From: Gemmatimonadaceae bacterium
Lineage (GTDB): Bacteria; Gemmatimonadota; Gemmatimonadetes; Gemmatimonadales; Gemmatimonadaceae
Length of the DNA stretch: 64,000 nucleotides
Reading direction: 5' to 3'
NCBI GenBank assembly: GCA_030835125.1
Contig: JAUQWM010000032.1
Location: 1-64,000 of the forward strand
The stretch's first letter is position 1; each line of letters starts with the position of its first letter. Below, piece by piece: positions 45,344-55,253 of this stretch. The notes below the pieces were generated by a model that had not been told where the DNA came from, searched no databases, and saw only the letters and a list, made by a program, of their open reading frames with translations. Position numbers and translations under genes: made by a program.

Positions 45344-46629
45344 CAGGTGGTCCTCCATTCGAGGGCGTGGCGCTCGAGACGGATCAGGTCCGCGTACTCT
45401 TCCCGCTCCGTCGTCACGGCGTAGCGATCCCCGTCGACCAGGACCTCGGCGGCACGTGGGCGTGCGTTGTAGTTGGACGCCATGCTGTAGCCGTAGGCGC
45501 CGGCCGTCCGCACCACGAGCAGGTCGCCGGCCTCGATATCCGGCATCTCGCGGTCGAGCGCCAGGAAGTCACCGCTCTCGCAGACCGGGCCGACGACGTC
45601 GATGCGGACGGTCACGCGCTGGCGTGGACGCACGGGCTCGATGTGGTGATACGCCTGGTAGTGCGACGGGCGCAGCAGCTCGGTCATCCCCGCGTCGGTG
45701 ACGGCGATCTCGCGCCCGCCGCTGCGCTTCCGGTAGAGCACGCGCGTGAGGAGTGATCCCGCATCGGCCACCAGGAAACGCCCGGGCTCGACGAGCAACT
45801 CGAGTCCGGTGCGCCGCGTCGCGTCGCGGACGATCCTGCCATAGGCGCGGAGGTCGGGCGGCGCCTCGTCCTCGTACGGCACCGCCAGGCCGCCGCCGAT
45901 GTCGAGGTATCGCACGGAAGAGATGCCCTCGCCCCGAATTGCCTCGAGCAGCCCGAGGACGCGCTCCAGTCCCCGCTCGTACGCGTCGAGCTCGGCCAGC
46001 TGCGACCCGACGTGCATGTCGAGCCCCGCCAGCTCCAGCCACGGCAGGGACGCGGCGAGGCGCGCCGCCGACAATCCCTCGTCCCAGGGGATGCCGAACT
46101 TGTGCCCCTTGCCGCCCGTGCGGATGTACGCGTGCGGCGAGTCGACGGTGATCTCGGGGTTCAGCCGCAGCCCGACCGGGACCTTCCGCTTCCGCTCGCA
46201 CGCCAGGCCGTCGAGGAGCCGGAGTTCCGCTTCCGACTCCACGTTGATGAGCCGGACCCCCGCCTCGACGGCTTCGGCCAGCTCGCGGGCGCTCTTGCCC
46301 ACGCCGCCGAACACGACGTCCTCCGGGGCGAACCCGCCTTGCAGCGCGCGGTACAGCTCCCCACCCGAGACCACGTCGGCGCCGCCACCTAACGATCGCA
46401 CCAGGCGGAGGATGGCGGCGTTGGCGTTGGCCTTGAGGGAGTAGTGGATGCGGTGGGGGATCCCCGACAGGGCCCTGTCCAGTCGCTCGAACTGCCCCCG
46501 GATCGCCGAGGACGAATAGACGTAGGCCGGCGTCCCCACCGCCTCCGCGATGGTGTCGAGGGAGACCCCTTCGCAGGCGAGGGACCCTTCGCGGAGTTCG
46601 AGGACGGGGTTCAATAGGCCCTCGCCCAC
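45343..46629 (-). CDS. lysA: Diaminopimelate decarboxylase
   Basis: 428 residues. K66 in HYSLKANAN is the PLP-binding lysine; CESGDF and GAYGYSMASNYN are the active-site motifs near the C-terminus. It makes lysine from diaminopimelate. The GTG start at 46629 overlaps proS by 19 bases. A TTG at 46614 overlapping the proS stop by four bases, with GAGGG just before it, is an alternative. Confidence 0.95.
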   Translation of the reverse strand: MGEGLLNPVLELREGSLACEGVSLDTIAEAVGTPAYVYSSSAIRGQFERLDRALSGIPHRIHYSLKANANAAILRLVRSLGGGADVVSGGELYRALQGGFAPEDVVFGGVGKSARELAEAVEAGVRLINVESEAELRLLDGLACERKRKVPVGLRLNPEITVDSPHAYIRTGGKGHKFGIPWDEGLSAARLAASLPWLELAGLDMHVGSQLAELDAYERGLERVLGLLEAIRGEGISSVRYLDIGGGLAVPYEDEAPPDLRAYGRIVRDATRRTGLELLVEPGRFLVADAGSLLTRVLYRKRSGGREIAVTDAGMTELLRPSHYQAYHHIEPVRPRQRVTVRIDVVGPVCESGDFLALDREMPDIEAGDLLVVRTAGAYGYSMASNYNARPRAAEVLVDGDRYAVTTEREEYADLIRLERHALEWRTT

Positions 46630-48080
46630 ACGACCTCGTGCTGCGCGGGTTCCCCGGTCACCATGCAGCGCTGCGGCGCCGGCGTGGTCCGGAATTCCGT
46701 GTCAGGCAGGCAGCGGATGGTGGCCTTGGTCTCGGCCTTGACGCGCGCCTCGACAGCCGGGTCCCCGTTCCAGCCGGCGTAGACGAATGCCCCCTCCCCC
46801 TCCATCAGCTCGCGGAACCGGTCGTAGGTGACCGGCTCACGGATGCTGTTCGCCTCGCGACGCGCCCGCGCCGCCGCGAGCATGGACACCTGAATGTCCT
46901 CGAGCAGCGCGCCGATCGCCGGCGCGAGGCCGTCCAGGGGCAGCGTGACCTTCTCCCGCCGGTCCCGCCGCGCCGCGACGCAGGCGTTCTTCTCCAGGTC
47001 GCGCGGGCCCAGTTCGACCCGCAGCGGCACGCCACGCAGTTCCCACTCGTAGTACTTGGCGCCCGGCTTGATGCCCTCCCGCGAGTCGATCCGCACGCGA
47101 ATGCGATCGTCGCCACGGCCGCCCCATCCCGTGAGGTGGTCCCGCAGCCGCGCGGCCGCCTCGAGCAGGCGGGCGCGCTCCTCGTCGCTCTTCCAGATCG
47201 GCACGACGACGACCTCGATCGGGGCCAGGCGCGGCGGCGTGCGGAGGCCGTTGTCGTCCCCGTGCGTCATCACGAGGCCGCCGACGAGCCGCGTCGAGAC
47301 CCCCCAGCTCGTATTCCAGGCGTGTTCGATCGCGCCGGACTCGCCCTGGAACTTCAGGTCGAACGCCTTGGCGAAATTCTGGCCCAGGTTATGGGATGTC
47401 CCGGCCTGCAGCGCCTTGTTGTCCTGCATCATCGCCTCGCAGCCATAGGTGCGCAGCGCACCGGCGAACTTCTCGGACTGCGTCTTGAGCCCGGTCACCA
47501 CGGGCATGGCCATCCACTGCTCCATGAACTCGCGGTAGATCCCGAGGATGAGGCGCGTTTCCTCCTCGGCCTCGTCGTGCGTCGCGTGCGCGGTATGCCC
47601 TTCCTGCCACAGGAACTCCATGGTGCGCAGGAACAGCCGCGTGCGCATCTCCCAGCGCACCACGTTGGCCCACTGGTTGATCCGGATCGGCAGGTCGCGG
47701 TAACTCTGCACCCACTTCGCGTACATCGAGTAGATGATGGTCTCGCTGGTGGGCCGGACCACCAGCGGCTCCTCCAGTTCCTTGCCCCCGCCGTGAGTGA
47801 CGACGGCCAGCTCCGGCGCGAAGCCCTCGACGTGCTCGGCCTCCTTGTGCATGAAGCTCTCGGGAATGAACAGCGGGAAGTACGCGTTCTCATGCCCGGT
47901 CGCCTTGAACATTCCATCGAGGGCGCGCTGCATGCGCTCCCAGATGCCGTAGCCGTTGGGACGGATGACCATGCACCCGCGCACCGGCGAATAATCCGCC
48001 AGCTCGGAGCGCAGGACGAGCTCGTTGTACCAGGCGCTGAAGTCGGCCTGGCGGGTCGTCAGCTTCTTGTCGTCAGCCAT
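46611..48080 (-). CDS. proS: Prolyl-tRNA synthetase, short (eukaryote-like) form
   Basis: 489 residues, ProRS type without the bacterial editing insertion. Class II motifs RPTSETIIYSMYAKWVQSYRDLP and FLRTMEFLWQEGHTAHAT are present; the latter is typical of the archaeal/eukaryal-type enzyme. It charges tRNA-Pro. The start at 48080 is preceded by heptanucleotide repeats in the 46-base gap to hisS. Confidence 0.94.
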   Translation of the reverse strand: MADDKKLTTRQADFSAWYNELVLRSELADYSPVRGCMVIRPNGYGIWERMQRALDGMFKATGHENAYFPLFIPESFMHKEAEHVEGFAPELAVVTHGGGKELEEPLVVRPTSETIIYSMYAKWVQSYRDLPIRINQWANVVRWEMRTRLFLRTMEFLWQEGHTAHATHDEAEEETRLILGIYREFMEQWMAMPVVTGLKTQSEKFAGALRTYGCEAMMQDNKALQAGTSHNLGQNFAKAFDLKFQGESGAIEHAWNTSWGVSTRLVGGLVMTHGDDNGLRTPPRLAPIEVVVVPIWKSDEERARLLEAAARLRDHLTGWGGRGDDRIRVRIDSREGIKPGAKYYEWELRGVPLRVELGPRDLEKNACVAARRDRREKVTLPLDGLAPAIGALLEDIQVSMLAAARARREANSIREPVTYDRFRELMEGEGAFVYAGWNGDPAVEARVKAETKATIRCLPDTEFRTTPAPQRCMVTGEPAQHEVVWARAY

Positions 48081-48089
48081 GTCCCCGTG

Positions 48090-48117
48090 ATTCCTGAATC
48101 GTGAATCGTGACCCGGT
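48090..48117. repeat. Short heptanucleotide repeat in the hisS-proS gap
   Basis: ATTCCTG, AATCGTG twice and ACCCGGT at 7-base spacing. The core GTGAATC is close to the GTGATTC units of the inverted repeat at 24581-24653. Confidence 0.55.
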
Positions 48118-48126
48118 GGTGCCCCT

Positions 48127-49503
48127 TCATGCCTCTGTCCGCACGGTGAAGTCGGGGCGAACCGCACGCGGATGCGCGCGGATCACCTTCATGAGGTCGC
48201 CCGGTTCCAGCAGGGTGTCCCCCAGCACGTCACCCAGCGTGCGCTCGTTCGACACGGCGCTCACGAATCCCGCCCCGGCGCCGTCGCGCACCACGATGCG
48301 CTGCCCGTCCGGCGTCGGGCGCACCTCGACGATGTAGCTGGCGGCGGCGCTCCAGGCCGCCTTGCGCTGCTTGCTGAGCGAACCGCGCCGGAACGCGTAC
48401 TCGACCGAGGCGCCCAACCCGCGCAGTTCGGTCGCCAGCCGGACGACGTCCACGTCTTTCACCGGGTCTTCGGCCGCGATGAAGAAGTCCGTCCCCCGCT
48501 GCTCCGAGGGCATGAGGCCGCGCGCCCGGAGCAGCTCGCCCAGGACCACGTCCCCCATGCCGAACCCGAGCGCGGGAAGGTCGGTGTCACCCAGGTCGCG
48601 CAGCAGGTTGTCGTACCGGCCGCCGCCGCAGATGGCACGGAACTCGCCCTTCCGGTCGAACAGTTCGAAGACGATGCCGGTGTAGTAGGCGAGCCCGCGG
48701 ACGATCGACAGGTCGAACTGCACCCAGTCGCGCAGCCCGTGCGCGTCCATCAACGCGAGGTACGCCTCGATGCGGTCGAGCCCCTCGGCGACCGCCGGGA
48801 TCACGTGATGAGCCGCGCGCAACTCGGCGATGTCGGAGCGCACGACGGCCTCGAGGATCGCGCTCGCCGTGCCCTCCGCAATGCCCGCCTGCCGCATCCG
48901 CTCCACGAGCACCGGTCGCGGGTCCCGGTCGACCTTGTCGATGGCGGCGTACGCCGCGGGGACTGCGTCGTCAGGCACGCCCCAGGCAGCCAGCAGGGAC
49001 GACAGCAGCCGCCGATCCGACACCCGGGCCACGACGTCGTCCACCGACAGGCCACACTCCCGCATGACCTCCAGCGCCACCGCCAGCAACTCGGCGTCCG
49101 CCGACAGCTCGGACTCGCCGACGATATCGACATTCAGCTGGAAGTGCTCGCGCAGCCTTCCCTTCTGCTGTCGCTCGTAGCGGAAGAGCTGCGGCAGGGA
49201 ATACCAGCGGACCGGCTTGCGCAGGGCATTGGCGCGCGCCGAGACCATCCGGGCGAACGTCGGCGTCATTTCGGGGCGCAGCGCCACCTCGCGACCGCCC
49301 TTGTCGGTGAAGTTGTACAGTTGGGTGACGATCTCTTCGCCGCTCTTCCGGGTGTACAACTCGAGCGCTTCCAGCGGCGGACCGTCGTACTGCTCGAACC
49401 CGAACCGGCGCGCCACGGCATGCCACGCGCGAAAGACGTACTCGCGTTCGGCCAGTTCCTTCGGGTAGAAATCGCGAAATCCGGGGAGCGCTCCGGCTGA
49501 CAT
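48127..49503 (-). CDS. hisS: Histidyl-tRNA synthetase
   Basis: 458 residues. Class II motif 2 reads FRYERQQKGRLREHFQLNVD, the histidine-specific motif is IVRGLAYYTG (the aspartate usual at the A position is alanine), and motif 3 is PALGFGMGDVVLGELL. It charges tRNA-His. It starts nine bases after the folC stop and ends 46 bases before the proS start. Confidence 0.95.
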   Translation of the reverse strand: MSAGALPGFRDFYPKELAEREYVFRAWHAVARRFGFEQYDGPPLEALELYTRKSGEEIVTQLYNFTDKGGREVALRPEMTPTFARMVSARANALRKPVRWYSLPQLFRYERQQKGRLREHFQLNVDIVGESELSADAELLAVALEVMRECGLSVDDVVARVSDRRLLSSLLAAWGVPDDAVPAAYAAIDKVDRDPRPVLVERMRQAGIAEGTASAILEAVVRSDIAELRAAHHVIPAVAEGLDRIEAYLALMDAHGLRDWVQFDLSIVRGLAYYTGIVFELFDRKGEFRAICGGGRYDNLLRDLGDTDLPALGFGMGDVVLGELLRARGLMPSEQRGTDFFIAAEDPVKDVDVVRLATELRGLGASVEYAFRRGSLSKQRKAAWSAAASYIVEVRPTPDGQRIVVRDGAGAGFVSAVSNERTLGDVLGDTLLEPGDLMKVIRAHPRAVRPDFTVRTEA

Positions 49504-49512
49504 TGGGGAAAG

Positions 49513-50802
49513 CTACCCGGCAAGCGGATCGACCTGCAAGCGAGCCATCGCGTCGCCGACCGTGTGGAACGATCCCGTCACCAGGACGGTCGCCGCGAGT
49601 CGCGATGCCGTCTCGAGTGCCCGATCGAAGTCGTTCTCCAGGACGGCCTCCCACCCCCTGGCGTGGGCATATGCGAGCGCCTCGCTGGCGTTCCATGCCC
49701 GGCTGGCCGGCGCGGTCGGGGCCGAGGTGAGCACGAAGACGTCGACCACCGGGGCGAGGGCACCCATGACCCCGCGCCAGTCCTTGTCGGTGAGCACGGT
49801 GAGGAGCGCGGCCACCGGCCGCGGCACGTCGACCGCCGTCACGGTCGCCGCGAGCACGGCGGCCCCGTCCGGGTTGTGGGCGACGTCGAAGATGAAGCGT
49901 CCCTCGCGATGAAACCGACCCGGCAACCGTACCGCCCGGAGCGCCAGCGCTGCCTCGGCGAGGCTGGTGAACCACGTCGCGCCGGCGGCATGGAGCATCA
50001 GGAGCGCCAGGGCGGCATTCGAGGCCTGGTGCGCGCCGGCCAGCGGGGTCTGCAGGCGGGCCGATTCGCCACCGAGCGTGACGTCAAAGGACGTCCCCGC
50101 GACGGTGACCTCGACCTGCCGCGGCGGACAGTCGCGCCACACGCTCACGAAGGGGGTGGCGCCGATCGCCATCGCATGCTGCGCGAGCAGGGCGCCGACC
50201 GCCGGGTCCGGCTCGCCGATGGCCGCGGGAGCGCCGGGCTTGAAGATGCCCGCCTTCTCGAAGGCGATCGACTCCCGCGTGTTCCCGAGGACCTCGACGT
50301 GGTCGATGCCGATGGACGTGACGCCGGCGACGACGGGCCTAACGACGTTGGTCGAGTCGAGGCGGCCGCCGAGGCCGGTCTCGATGACGGCCACGTCGAC
50401 GCCCGAGCGGGCGAACCAGTCGAAGGCCATCGCCGTCGTGGCCTCGAAGAAGGTCGCGCCGGTGCGTTCGACCGCCGGCGTCCATCGCTCGATGAACTCG
50501 ACCACGGACTGCTCGTCGACCGGGCGCCCGTCCACCAGGAAGCGCTCACGGAAGTCCACGAGGTGCGGTGACGTGTACTTGCCGACCCGCAGGCCGCGAC
50601 GGCGCAGCACCGCCTCGAGGGTGGCACACACGCTGCCCTTCCCGTTCGTGCCGGCCACGTGGAACACCGGGACCCCGAGGTGCGGGTCGCCAAGCGCGGC
50701 GAGCAGCGCCGCCGTGCGCTCGAGCCCGAACCGTGATCCGCCGGTCGTGCGCTCGAACAGGGAGTCGAGCGCGGCGCGATAGCCGCTCAGGCGGTGGTCC
50801 AC
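49513..50802 (-). CDS. folC: Folylpolyglutamate/dihydrofolate synthase
   Basis: 429 residues. ATP loop GTNGKGSV at 51-58, then KYTSPHLVDFRERF, ETGLGGRLDSTN and FDVAHNPDG, as in FolC. It adds glutamate to folates and may also form dihydrofolate. The GTG start overlaps accD by 16 bases. An octamer GCCTAACG falls out of frame here (GTC GTT AGG). Confidence 0.94.
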   Translation of the reverse strand: MDHRLSGYRAALDSLFERTTGGSRFGLERTAALLAALGDPHLGVPVFHVAGTNGKGSVCATLEAVLRRRGLRVGKYTSPHLVDFRERFLVDGRPVDEQSVVEFIERWTPAVERTGATFFEATTAMAFDWFARSGVDVAVIETGLGGRLDSTNVVRPVVAGVTSIGIDHVEVLGNTRESIAFEKAGIFKPGAPAAIGEPDPAVGALLAQHAMAIGATPFVSVWRDCPPRQVEVTVAGTSFDVTLGGESARLQTPLAGAHQASNAALALLMLHAAGATWFTSLAEAALALRAVRLPGRFHREGRFIFDVAHNPDGAAVLAATVTAVDVPRPVAALLTVLTDKDWRGVMGALAPVVDVFVLTSAPTAPASRAWNASEALAYAHARGWEAVLENDFDRALETASRLAATVLVTGSFHTVGDAMARLQVDPLAG

Positions 50803-51647
50803 CCCGCAACGGCGGGCTTGCCGCTCATGTGGCGCAGGAGACGGCCGACGGTGGCCTTGAGGTCACGGCGATGCACGACCGCGTCCACCATCCCGTGGTC
50901 GAGCAGGAACTCCGCCGTCTGGAAGCCCTCGGGCAGGTCCTGGCCTAACGTCTGCTTGATGACGCGCGGGCCGGCGAAGCCGATGACCGCGCCCGGTTCC
51001 GCCAGGATCGCGTCGCCCAGCATCGCGAAGCTCGCGCTGACGCCGCCCGTGGTGGGGTTGGTGAGGATCGAGACGTACGGGATGCGGCGTTCCGCCAGCT
51101 GCGACAGCACGGCGCTCACCTTCGCCATCTGCATCAGCGACAGTACGCCCTCCTGCATGCGCGCGCCACCGGATGCCGAAATGACGATCAACGGGTGCTT
51201 CTTCTCGAGCGAGCGCTGGGCAAGGCGCGAGATCTTCTCGCCCACCACCGAGCCCATCGAACCGCCCATGAACGCGAAGTCCATGATGCCGATGCCCACG
51301 GGCATCTCGGCCATGGTGCCGTGCGCGGTGAGGATCGCGTCGTAGTCGGCCACGCCCCTGGCCTTCTTGACCCGGGCCGCGTAGTCGGGGAACTGGAGGG
51401 GGTCCACCGACCGGATGTCGGTCTCGGTCTCGGTCCACGAGTTCTCGTCGAACAGCAGCCGGGCGTACTCCACGGCGCGGATGCGGCGGTGAAAGTCGCA
51501 CGCCGGGCAGACGTTGAAGCTCCGGATGAACTTTTCGCGGATGTCGGTATGGCCGCACGCTTCGCACTTCTCCCAGACATCCGGCGGGATCTCGAGGCGT
51601 TCGGTGCGCGGGGCGCGGGGTTTCTTTTCCTTCCGGAACCAGGCCAT
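50787..51647 (-). CDS. accD: Acetyl-CoA carboxylase carboxyltransferase, beta subunit
   Basis: 286 residues. The zinc ribbon uses C28, C31, C47 and C50 (EACGH, NVCPAC). The carboxyltransferase part has SASGGARMQEG, PTTGGVSASFA and GFAGPRVIKQTL. It works with AccA, AccB and AccC to make malonyl-CoA; accA is not in the window. The start at 51647 fits the family. A 7-base-period repeat lies upstream. Confidence 0.95.
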   Translation of the reverse strand: MAWFRKEKKPRAPRTERLEIPPDVWEKCEACGHTDIREKFIRSFNVCPACDFHRRIRAVEYARLLFDENSWTETETDIRSVDPLQFPDYAARVKKARGVADYDAILTAHGTMAEMPVGIGIMDFAFMGGSMGSVVGEKISRLAQRSLEKKHPLIVISASGGARMQEGVLSLMQMAKVSAVLSQLAERRIPYVSILTNPTTGGVSASFAMLGDAILAEPGAVIGFAGPRVIKQTLGQDLPEGFQTAEFLLDHGMVDAVVHRRDLKATVGRLLRHMSGKPAVAGWTTA

Positions 51648-51668
51648 GGCCGAAAGATGGGGGCCGTC

Positions 51669-51717
51669 GAGGGCAGAGGGCAGAGGCAAGCGAGCGCCAG
51701 GCGCAAAGCGCAAGGCA
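51669..51717. repeat. Heptanucleotide-period repeat upstream of accD
   Basis: Seven consecutive 7-base units: GAGGGCA twice, GAGGCAA, GCGAGCG, CCAGGCG, CAAAGCG and CAAGGCA. They fill the gap between rodA and accD. Confidence 0.6.
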
Positions 51718-51754
51718 CCATGGGGGTTACCCCCGATCCCCGTGCACGAAGACC

Positions 51755-53008
51755 CTAGCCCAGCGGCAGTTCGCCGGCTCGTCCCCGACCCTCGGCCGAG
51801 ATCCGCACCAGCATGCCCACGGCAATCCAGCAGGCCAGGAGGAACGACCCCCCGTACGAGAAGAACGGGAGCGGGATCCCCGTGATCGGCATGAGATTGA
51901 CCGTCATGCCGACGTTGATGATCACGTGGACGAACCAGCTCCCCGCCAACCCGAAAGCGACCAGGCTGCTGAAGGAGTCGCTCGCTCGTGTGGCGACCCG
52001 GATGACGCGCAGGAAGAGGAACAGGAACAGGAGGAGCGCCGCCGACACGCCCAGGAACCCCAGTTCCTCACCGAGCACCGAGAAGATGAAGTCGGTGTGC
52101 TGCTCGGGCAGGAACGCCAGGCGTTTCTGGGTGCCCGCGGTGAAGCCCTTGCCGGTCCACCCTCCCGAGCCGATCGCGATGCGGGACTGCAGGACCTGGT
52201 ATCCGGACGCCATGGGATCTCGTGACGGGTCCAGGAAGACCAGGAGCCGATCCTGCTGGTGAGGCTTGAGCTGATCCCAGAGGATCGGCGCCGCGACGCC
52301 CATCATGACGTTCGCGACGACCAGCAGCACACCTTCCACGACGTACGGCTTGACCAGCCAGACCGTGACCAGCAGGAGGATGAACCAGGTTGCCCAGAGC
52401 CAGCGGCTGCCGCCGAGCACGAGACTGATGGCGGGGCTGGCCGCGAACAGCAGCAGCGTGCCCGAGACGCCGCTCCAGAACAGCATCGCAAAGAACAGCC
52501 CGATGAAGACGAGCCCGGTCCCGAGGTCCGGCTGCGCCATGACGAGCACCCAGGGCACGAGCACGACGATGGCGGGCTTGATGAGTTCGACGAGCGATCG
52601 CGGTGCCACGCGGTATGACGCGAGCACCTTCGCCAGCATCAGCACCACCGCGATCTTCGCCAGCTCCGACGGCTGCCCCAGTCGCCGCCCACCGATGGTC
52701 AGCCAGCCCTTCATGCTCTCGGCGGTCCCGGCGCCGGATCCGATGACCAGCGTGACGGCGAGCAGGGCAAGGGCGAGGAGGTAGGCGGGCAACGCCGCCC
52801 ACTCCAGGAATCGCACGGACAGTCGCGTGATGACCATGAAGGCCACGACGCCCAGCGCCAGCCACGTCAGCTGCCGCACCCACGCGCCCTGCACCGCGGA
52901 CACCGGCAGGTCCGTCTGCCCGGCGCTGTACACGACCGCGATCCCGAAGGCGGTCAGCAACAACGCGATCATCGCGAGCGGGTAGTCCGCGATGGTCTTC
53001 CGGATCAT
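51755..53008 (-). CDS. rodA: Rod-shape SEDS glycosyltransferase RodA
   Basis: 417 residues, ten helices. SEDS motifs include LGQPSELAKIAVVLMLAKVLA and the segment around GKGFTAGTQKRLAFLPEQH, which holds the catalytic aspartate region, then TDFIFSVLGEELGF and GIPLPFFSYGGS. RodA polymerises peptidoglycan with PBP2. Its ATG overlaps the mrdA stop by four bases. Confidence 0.95.
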   Translation of the reverse strand: MIRKTIADYPLAMIALLLTAFGIAVVYSAGQTDLPVSAVQGAWVRQLTWLALGVVAFMVITRLSVRFLEWAALPAYLLALALLAVTLVIGSGAGTAESMKGWLTIGGRRLGQPSELAKIAVVLMLAKVLASYRVAPRSLVELIKPAIVVLVPWVLVMAQPDLGTGLVFIGLFFAMLFWSGVSGTLLLFAASPAISLVLGGSRWLWATWFILLLVTVWLVKPYVVEGVLLVVANVMMGVAAPILWDQLKPHQQDRLLVFLDPSRDPMASGYQVLQSRIAIGSGGWTGKGFTAGTQKRLAFLPEQHTDFIFSVLGEELGFLGVSAALLLFLFLFLRVIRVATRASDSFSSLVAFGLAGSWFVHVIINVGMTVNLMPITGIPLPFFSYGGSFLLACWIAVGMLVRISAEGRGRAGELPLG

Positions 53009-54771
53009 CCGCCGGTCACGTTCAGCGGCTGGATGACCGCCTGCTTGAGGTAGCGCTCCATCATCTTGGACGCGATGCGCGCCGCGAGGTAGCCGTGCTC
53101 GCCGAATTCCAGCAGCACGGCGACGACGATCTTCGGGTCCTCCTTGGGAGCGAATCCGACGAACCACCCGTGGTCCTTGCCGGCGTTCTGGGCGGTGCCG
53201 GTCTTCCCCGCCACCTCCACGCCCTTGATCGCGGCACTCGCCGCGGTGCCGCGCGCGGAGACCACGCCGTGCAGCGCCTCGCGAAGCCCCGCGAGCTGCT
53301 GAGGTGTGAGGTCGAACAGCTTCTCCCGCTCCACCGGCCGGTCAACGACGTGCGGGCGCACCGCCTGCCCGTCGGTCGCCAGCGCGGTGTAGAACCGCGC
53401 CATGGTCAGCACCGTCTGGGTATTCTCTCCCTGGCCGATCGACAGGTTGAGCGTCACGGCATTGGTCCAGTTCCCCTTGCCGTACATGCTGTCCAGGTAG
53501 GCCGTCGTGGTGGGCCACAAGGGCGTCTTCTCGTCCGGGAGGTCGACTCCGGTCGACCTGGTGAAGCCGAGTTCCACGCCGCCGGCGAGGAACTTCTCCA
53601 GCCCGAGCCGCAGCCCGAGCTGGTAGAAGTAGACGTCGCAGGACTTCTCGATCGCCTGGGCCAGCGTGAGCGACCCGTGTCCCTTCTTTTCCCAGCAGCG
53701 AAAGGGTCGCGACCCGAACTGGTAGGCTCCATCACAGCCCTCGGGCATGCGGTCATCCAGGCCCACGATGCCCAACTGCATCGCGATGATCGCGGTCGCG
53801 AGCTTGAAGGCGGACGCCGGCGGATACCGACCCTGGAGCGCCTTGTTGTACAGCGGGTTGCGCGGGTCCTCGCGCAACGCCCGGTACTTCGCCGACGAAA
53901 TCCCGCCGATGAAGTCGTTCGGGTCGAAGATCGGCGCGCTGTGGAGCGCGAGCACGGCACCCGTCACCGGGTCCATCGCCACGGCCCCGCCCTGCATGGT
54001 GGAGTCGAAGAGGGTCGCGGTGTAGCGCTGGAGGTCGATGTCGATATTGGTATGCAGGTCACCACCCGACTCGGGGAGGCGATCCGGCCGCGCGCCCGCC
54101 TGCCTGACGACGCGGCCCCTCGCGTCGACCTCGACGAACCGCGAACCGTCCTTGCCGCGCAGCACCGACTCGTATTGCCTCTCCAGTCCCGTCCGGCCGA
54201 CCTGCTGGCCCGGGCGGTAGTCCGCGTAGCGCTCCAGCGCCAGTTCGGCCTCGTTGATCTCGCCGGTGTACCCCACCAATGCGGCGACCGCCGCGCCATC
54301 GGGATAGTGTCGCTTGGGCGTCGCCTGGATCACGAGGCTGGGAAACCGGCTCCGCTCTTCCTCGAGCAACGACACCTGTTCGAAGGTCGCGTCGGTCAGG
54401 ATGACCGCGGGTCGTGCAGGTGCCGCGCGGTAACGCTTGACGATGACCGCAACCTGGCTGTCGCTGAGCGGCAGCACGGACGACAGCCGCGCGAGTGACG
54501 CGCGCAGCGAGTCGGCGCGGGGACTGAGCATGGACACCGTGTAGCCGGGGATGTTCTCGGCGATCACCTGCCCGTTGCGGTCGAGGATCATCCCCCGCGG
54601 GGCCGGAAGCGGCACTTCGTTCAGCCGGTTGTCATCGGACTGCAGCGCGTACCCGGCATGTTCGAGCACCTGGGCCCGGAAGAACGCCGCGAGCAGCACG
54701 CCAAGGGCGATGGTGACCAGGATCCCGGCAGTGCGTCCACGCCGTTGCACGGCGTTCGGGTGAAGGCTCAT
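53005..54771 (-). CDS. mrdA: Penicillin-binding protein 2 (class B transpeptidase)
   Basis: 588 residues. One N-terminal helix, a pedestal domain, then transpeptidase motifs: PPASAFKLAT (SxxK, active serine), SCD for SxN, and GKTGTAQ. It cross-links peptidoglycan for cell elongation together with RodA and MreC. Its ATG overlaps mreD by four bases. Confidence 0.95.
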   Translation of the reverse strand: MSLHPNAVQRRGRTAGILVTIALGVLLAAFFRAQVLEHAGYALQSDDNRLNEVPLPAPRGMILDRNGQVIAENIPGYTVSMLSPRADSLRASLARLSSVLPLSDSQVAVIVKRYRAAPARPAVILTDATFEQVSLLEEERSRFPSLVIQATPKRHYPDGAAVAALVGYTGEINEAELALERYADYRPGQQVGRTGLERQYESVLRGKDGSRFVEVDARGRVVRQAGARPDRLPESGGDLHTNIDIDLQRYTATLFDSTMQGGAVAMDPVTGAVLALHSAPIFDPNDFIGGISSAKYRALREDPRNPLYNKALQGRYPPASAFKLATAIIAMQLGIVGLDDRMPEGCDGAYQFGSRPFRCWEKKGHGSLTLAQAIEKSCDVYFYQLGLRLGLEKFLAGGVELGFTRSTGVDLPDEKTPLWPTTTAYLDSMYGKGNWTNAVTLNLSIGQGENTQTVLTMARFYTALATDGQAVRPHVVDRPVEREKLFDLTPQQLAGLREALHGVVSARGTAASAAIKGVEVAGKTGTAQNAGKDHGWFVGFAPKEDPKIVVAVLLEFGEHGYLAARIASKMMERYLKQAVIQPLNVTGG

Positions 54772-55253
54772 GGCCGTGACTCCATGGAAAGGCGAAATGT
54801 GAGCACGATCAGCACCCCCACGATGCCGGTCAGGACCGCGGACAGCGGCGACCAGAGCAACAGCTGCACGGCCATGTCGCCGACACCCAGTCGCCGCTCG
54901 GCGACGAGGTACAGCACGTCGAACGACCACTTTCCGGCCGCGAGGAAGACCGCCTGCAGGAACATGTTGTCACCGAACACCGCCGCCTTGAGCCAGGACG
55001 CGGAAAACCCCACGGCGCTCATGGCGAGCGCCCCGGCGCCAAAGGACAGTGGCGACAGGGAATCGGCGACCAGCCCGGTGATGAACCCGATCACCGCCGC
55101 GGCGCCCGGGCGCACATGGACCGCGGTCAGCAGGACGGCGATGACGAGGAAGTCCACCGACACGCGCGTACCAAGCAGCGGACGCACCGTGTAGTGGAGC
55201 ACGACCAGCAACAGGAAGACGACGACGGCCTTCAGCAGCGAGAACGACTTCAT
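54768..55253 (-). CDS. mreD: Rod-shape determining protein MreD
   Basis: 161 residues, five hydrophobic helices, starting LLKAVVVFLLLVVLHYTV; SVDFLVIAVL and GFITGLVADSLSP match MreD. The four-base overlap with mreC and with mrdA shows a coupled operon. Confidence 0.9.
   Translation of the reverse strand: MKSFSLLKAVVVFLLLVVLHYTVRPLLGTRVSVDFLVIAVLLTAVHVRPGAAAVIGFITGLVADSLSPLSFGAGALAMSAVGFSASWLKAAVFGDNMFLQAVFLAAGKWSFDVLYLVAERRLGVGDMAVQLLLWSPLSAVLTGIVGVLIVLTFRLSMESRP

Noticed and set aside
50331-50344. TTA codon in the folC copy of the octamer
   Set aside because: Here the frame is GTC GTT AGG, so the octamer does not encode leucine; it is listed as a DNA motif only.
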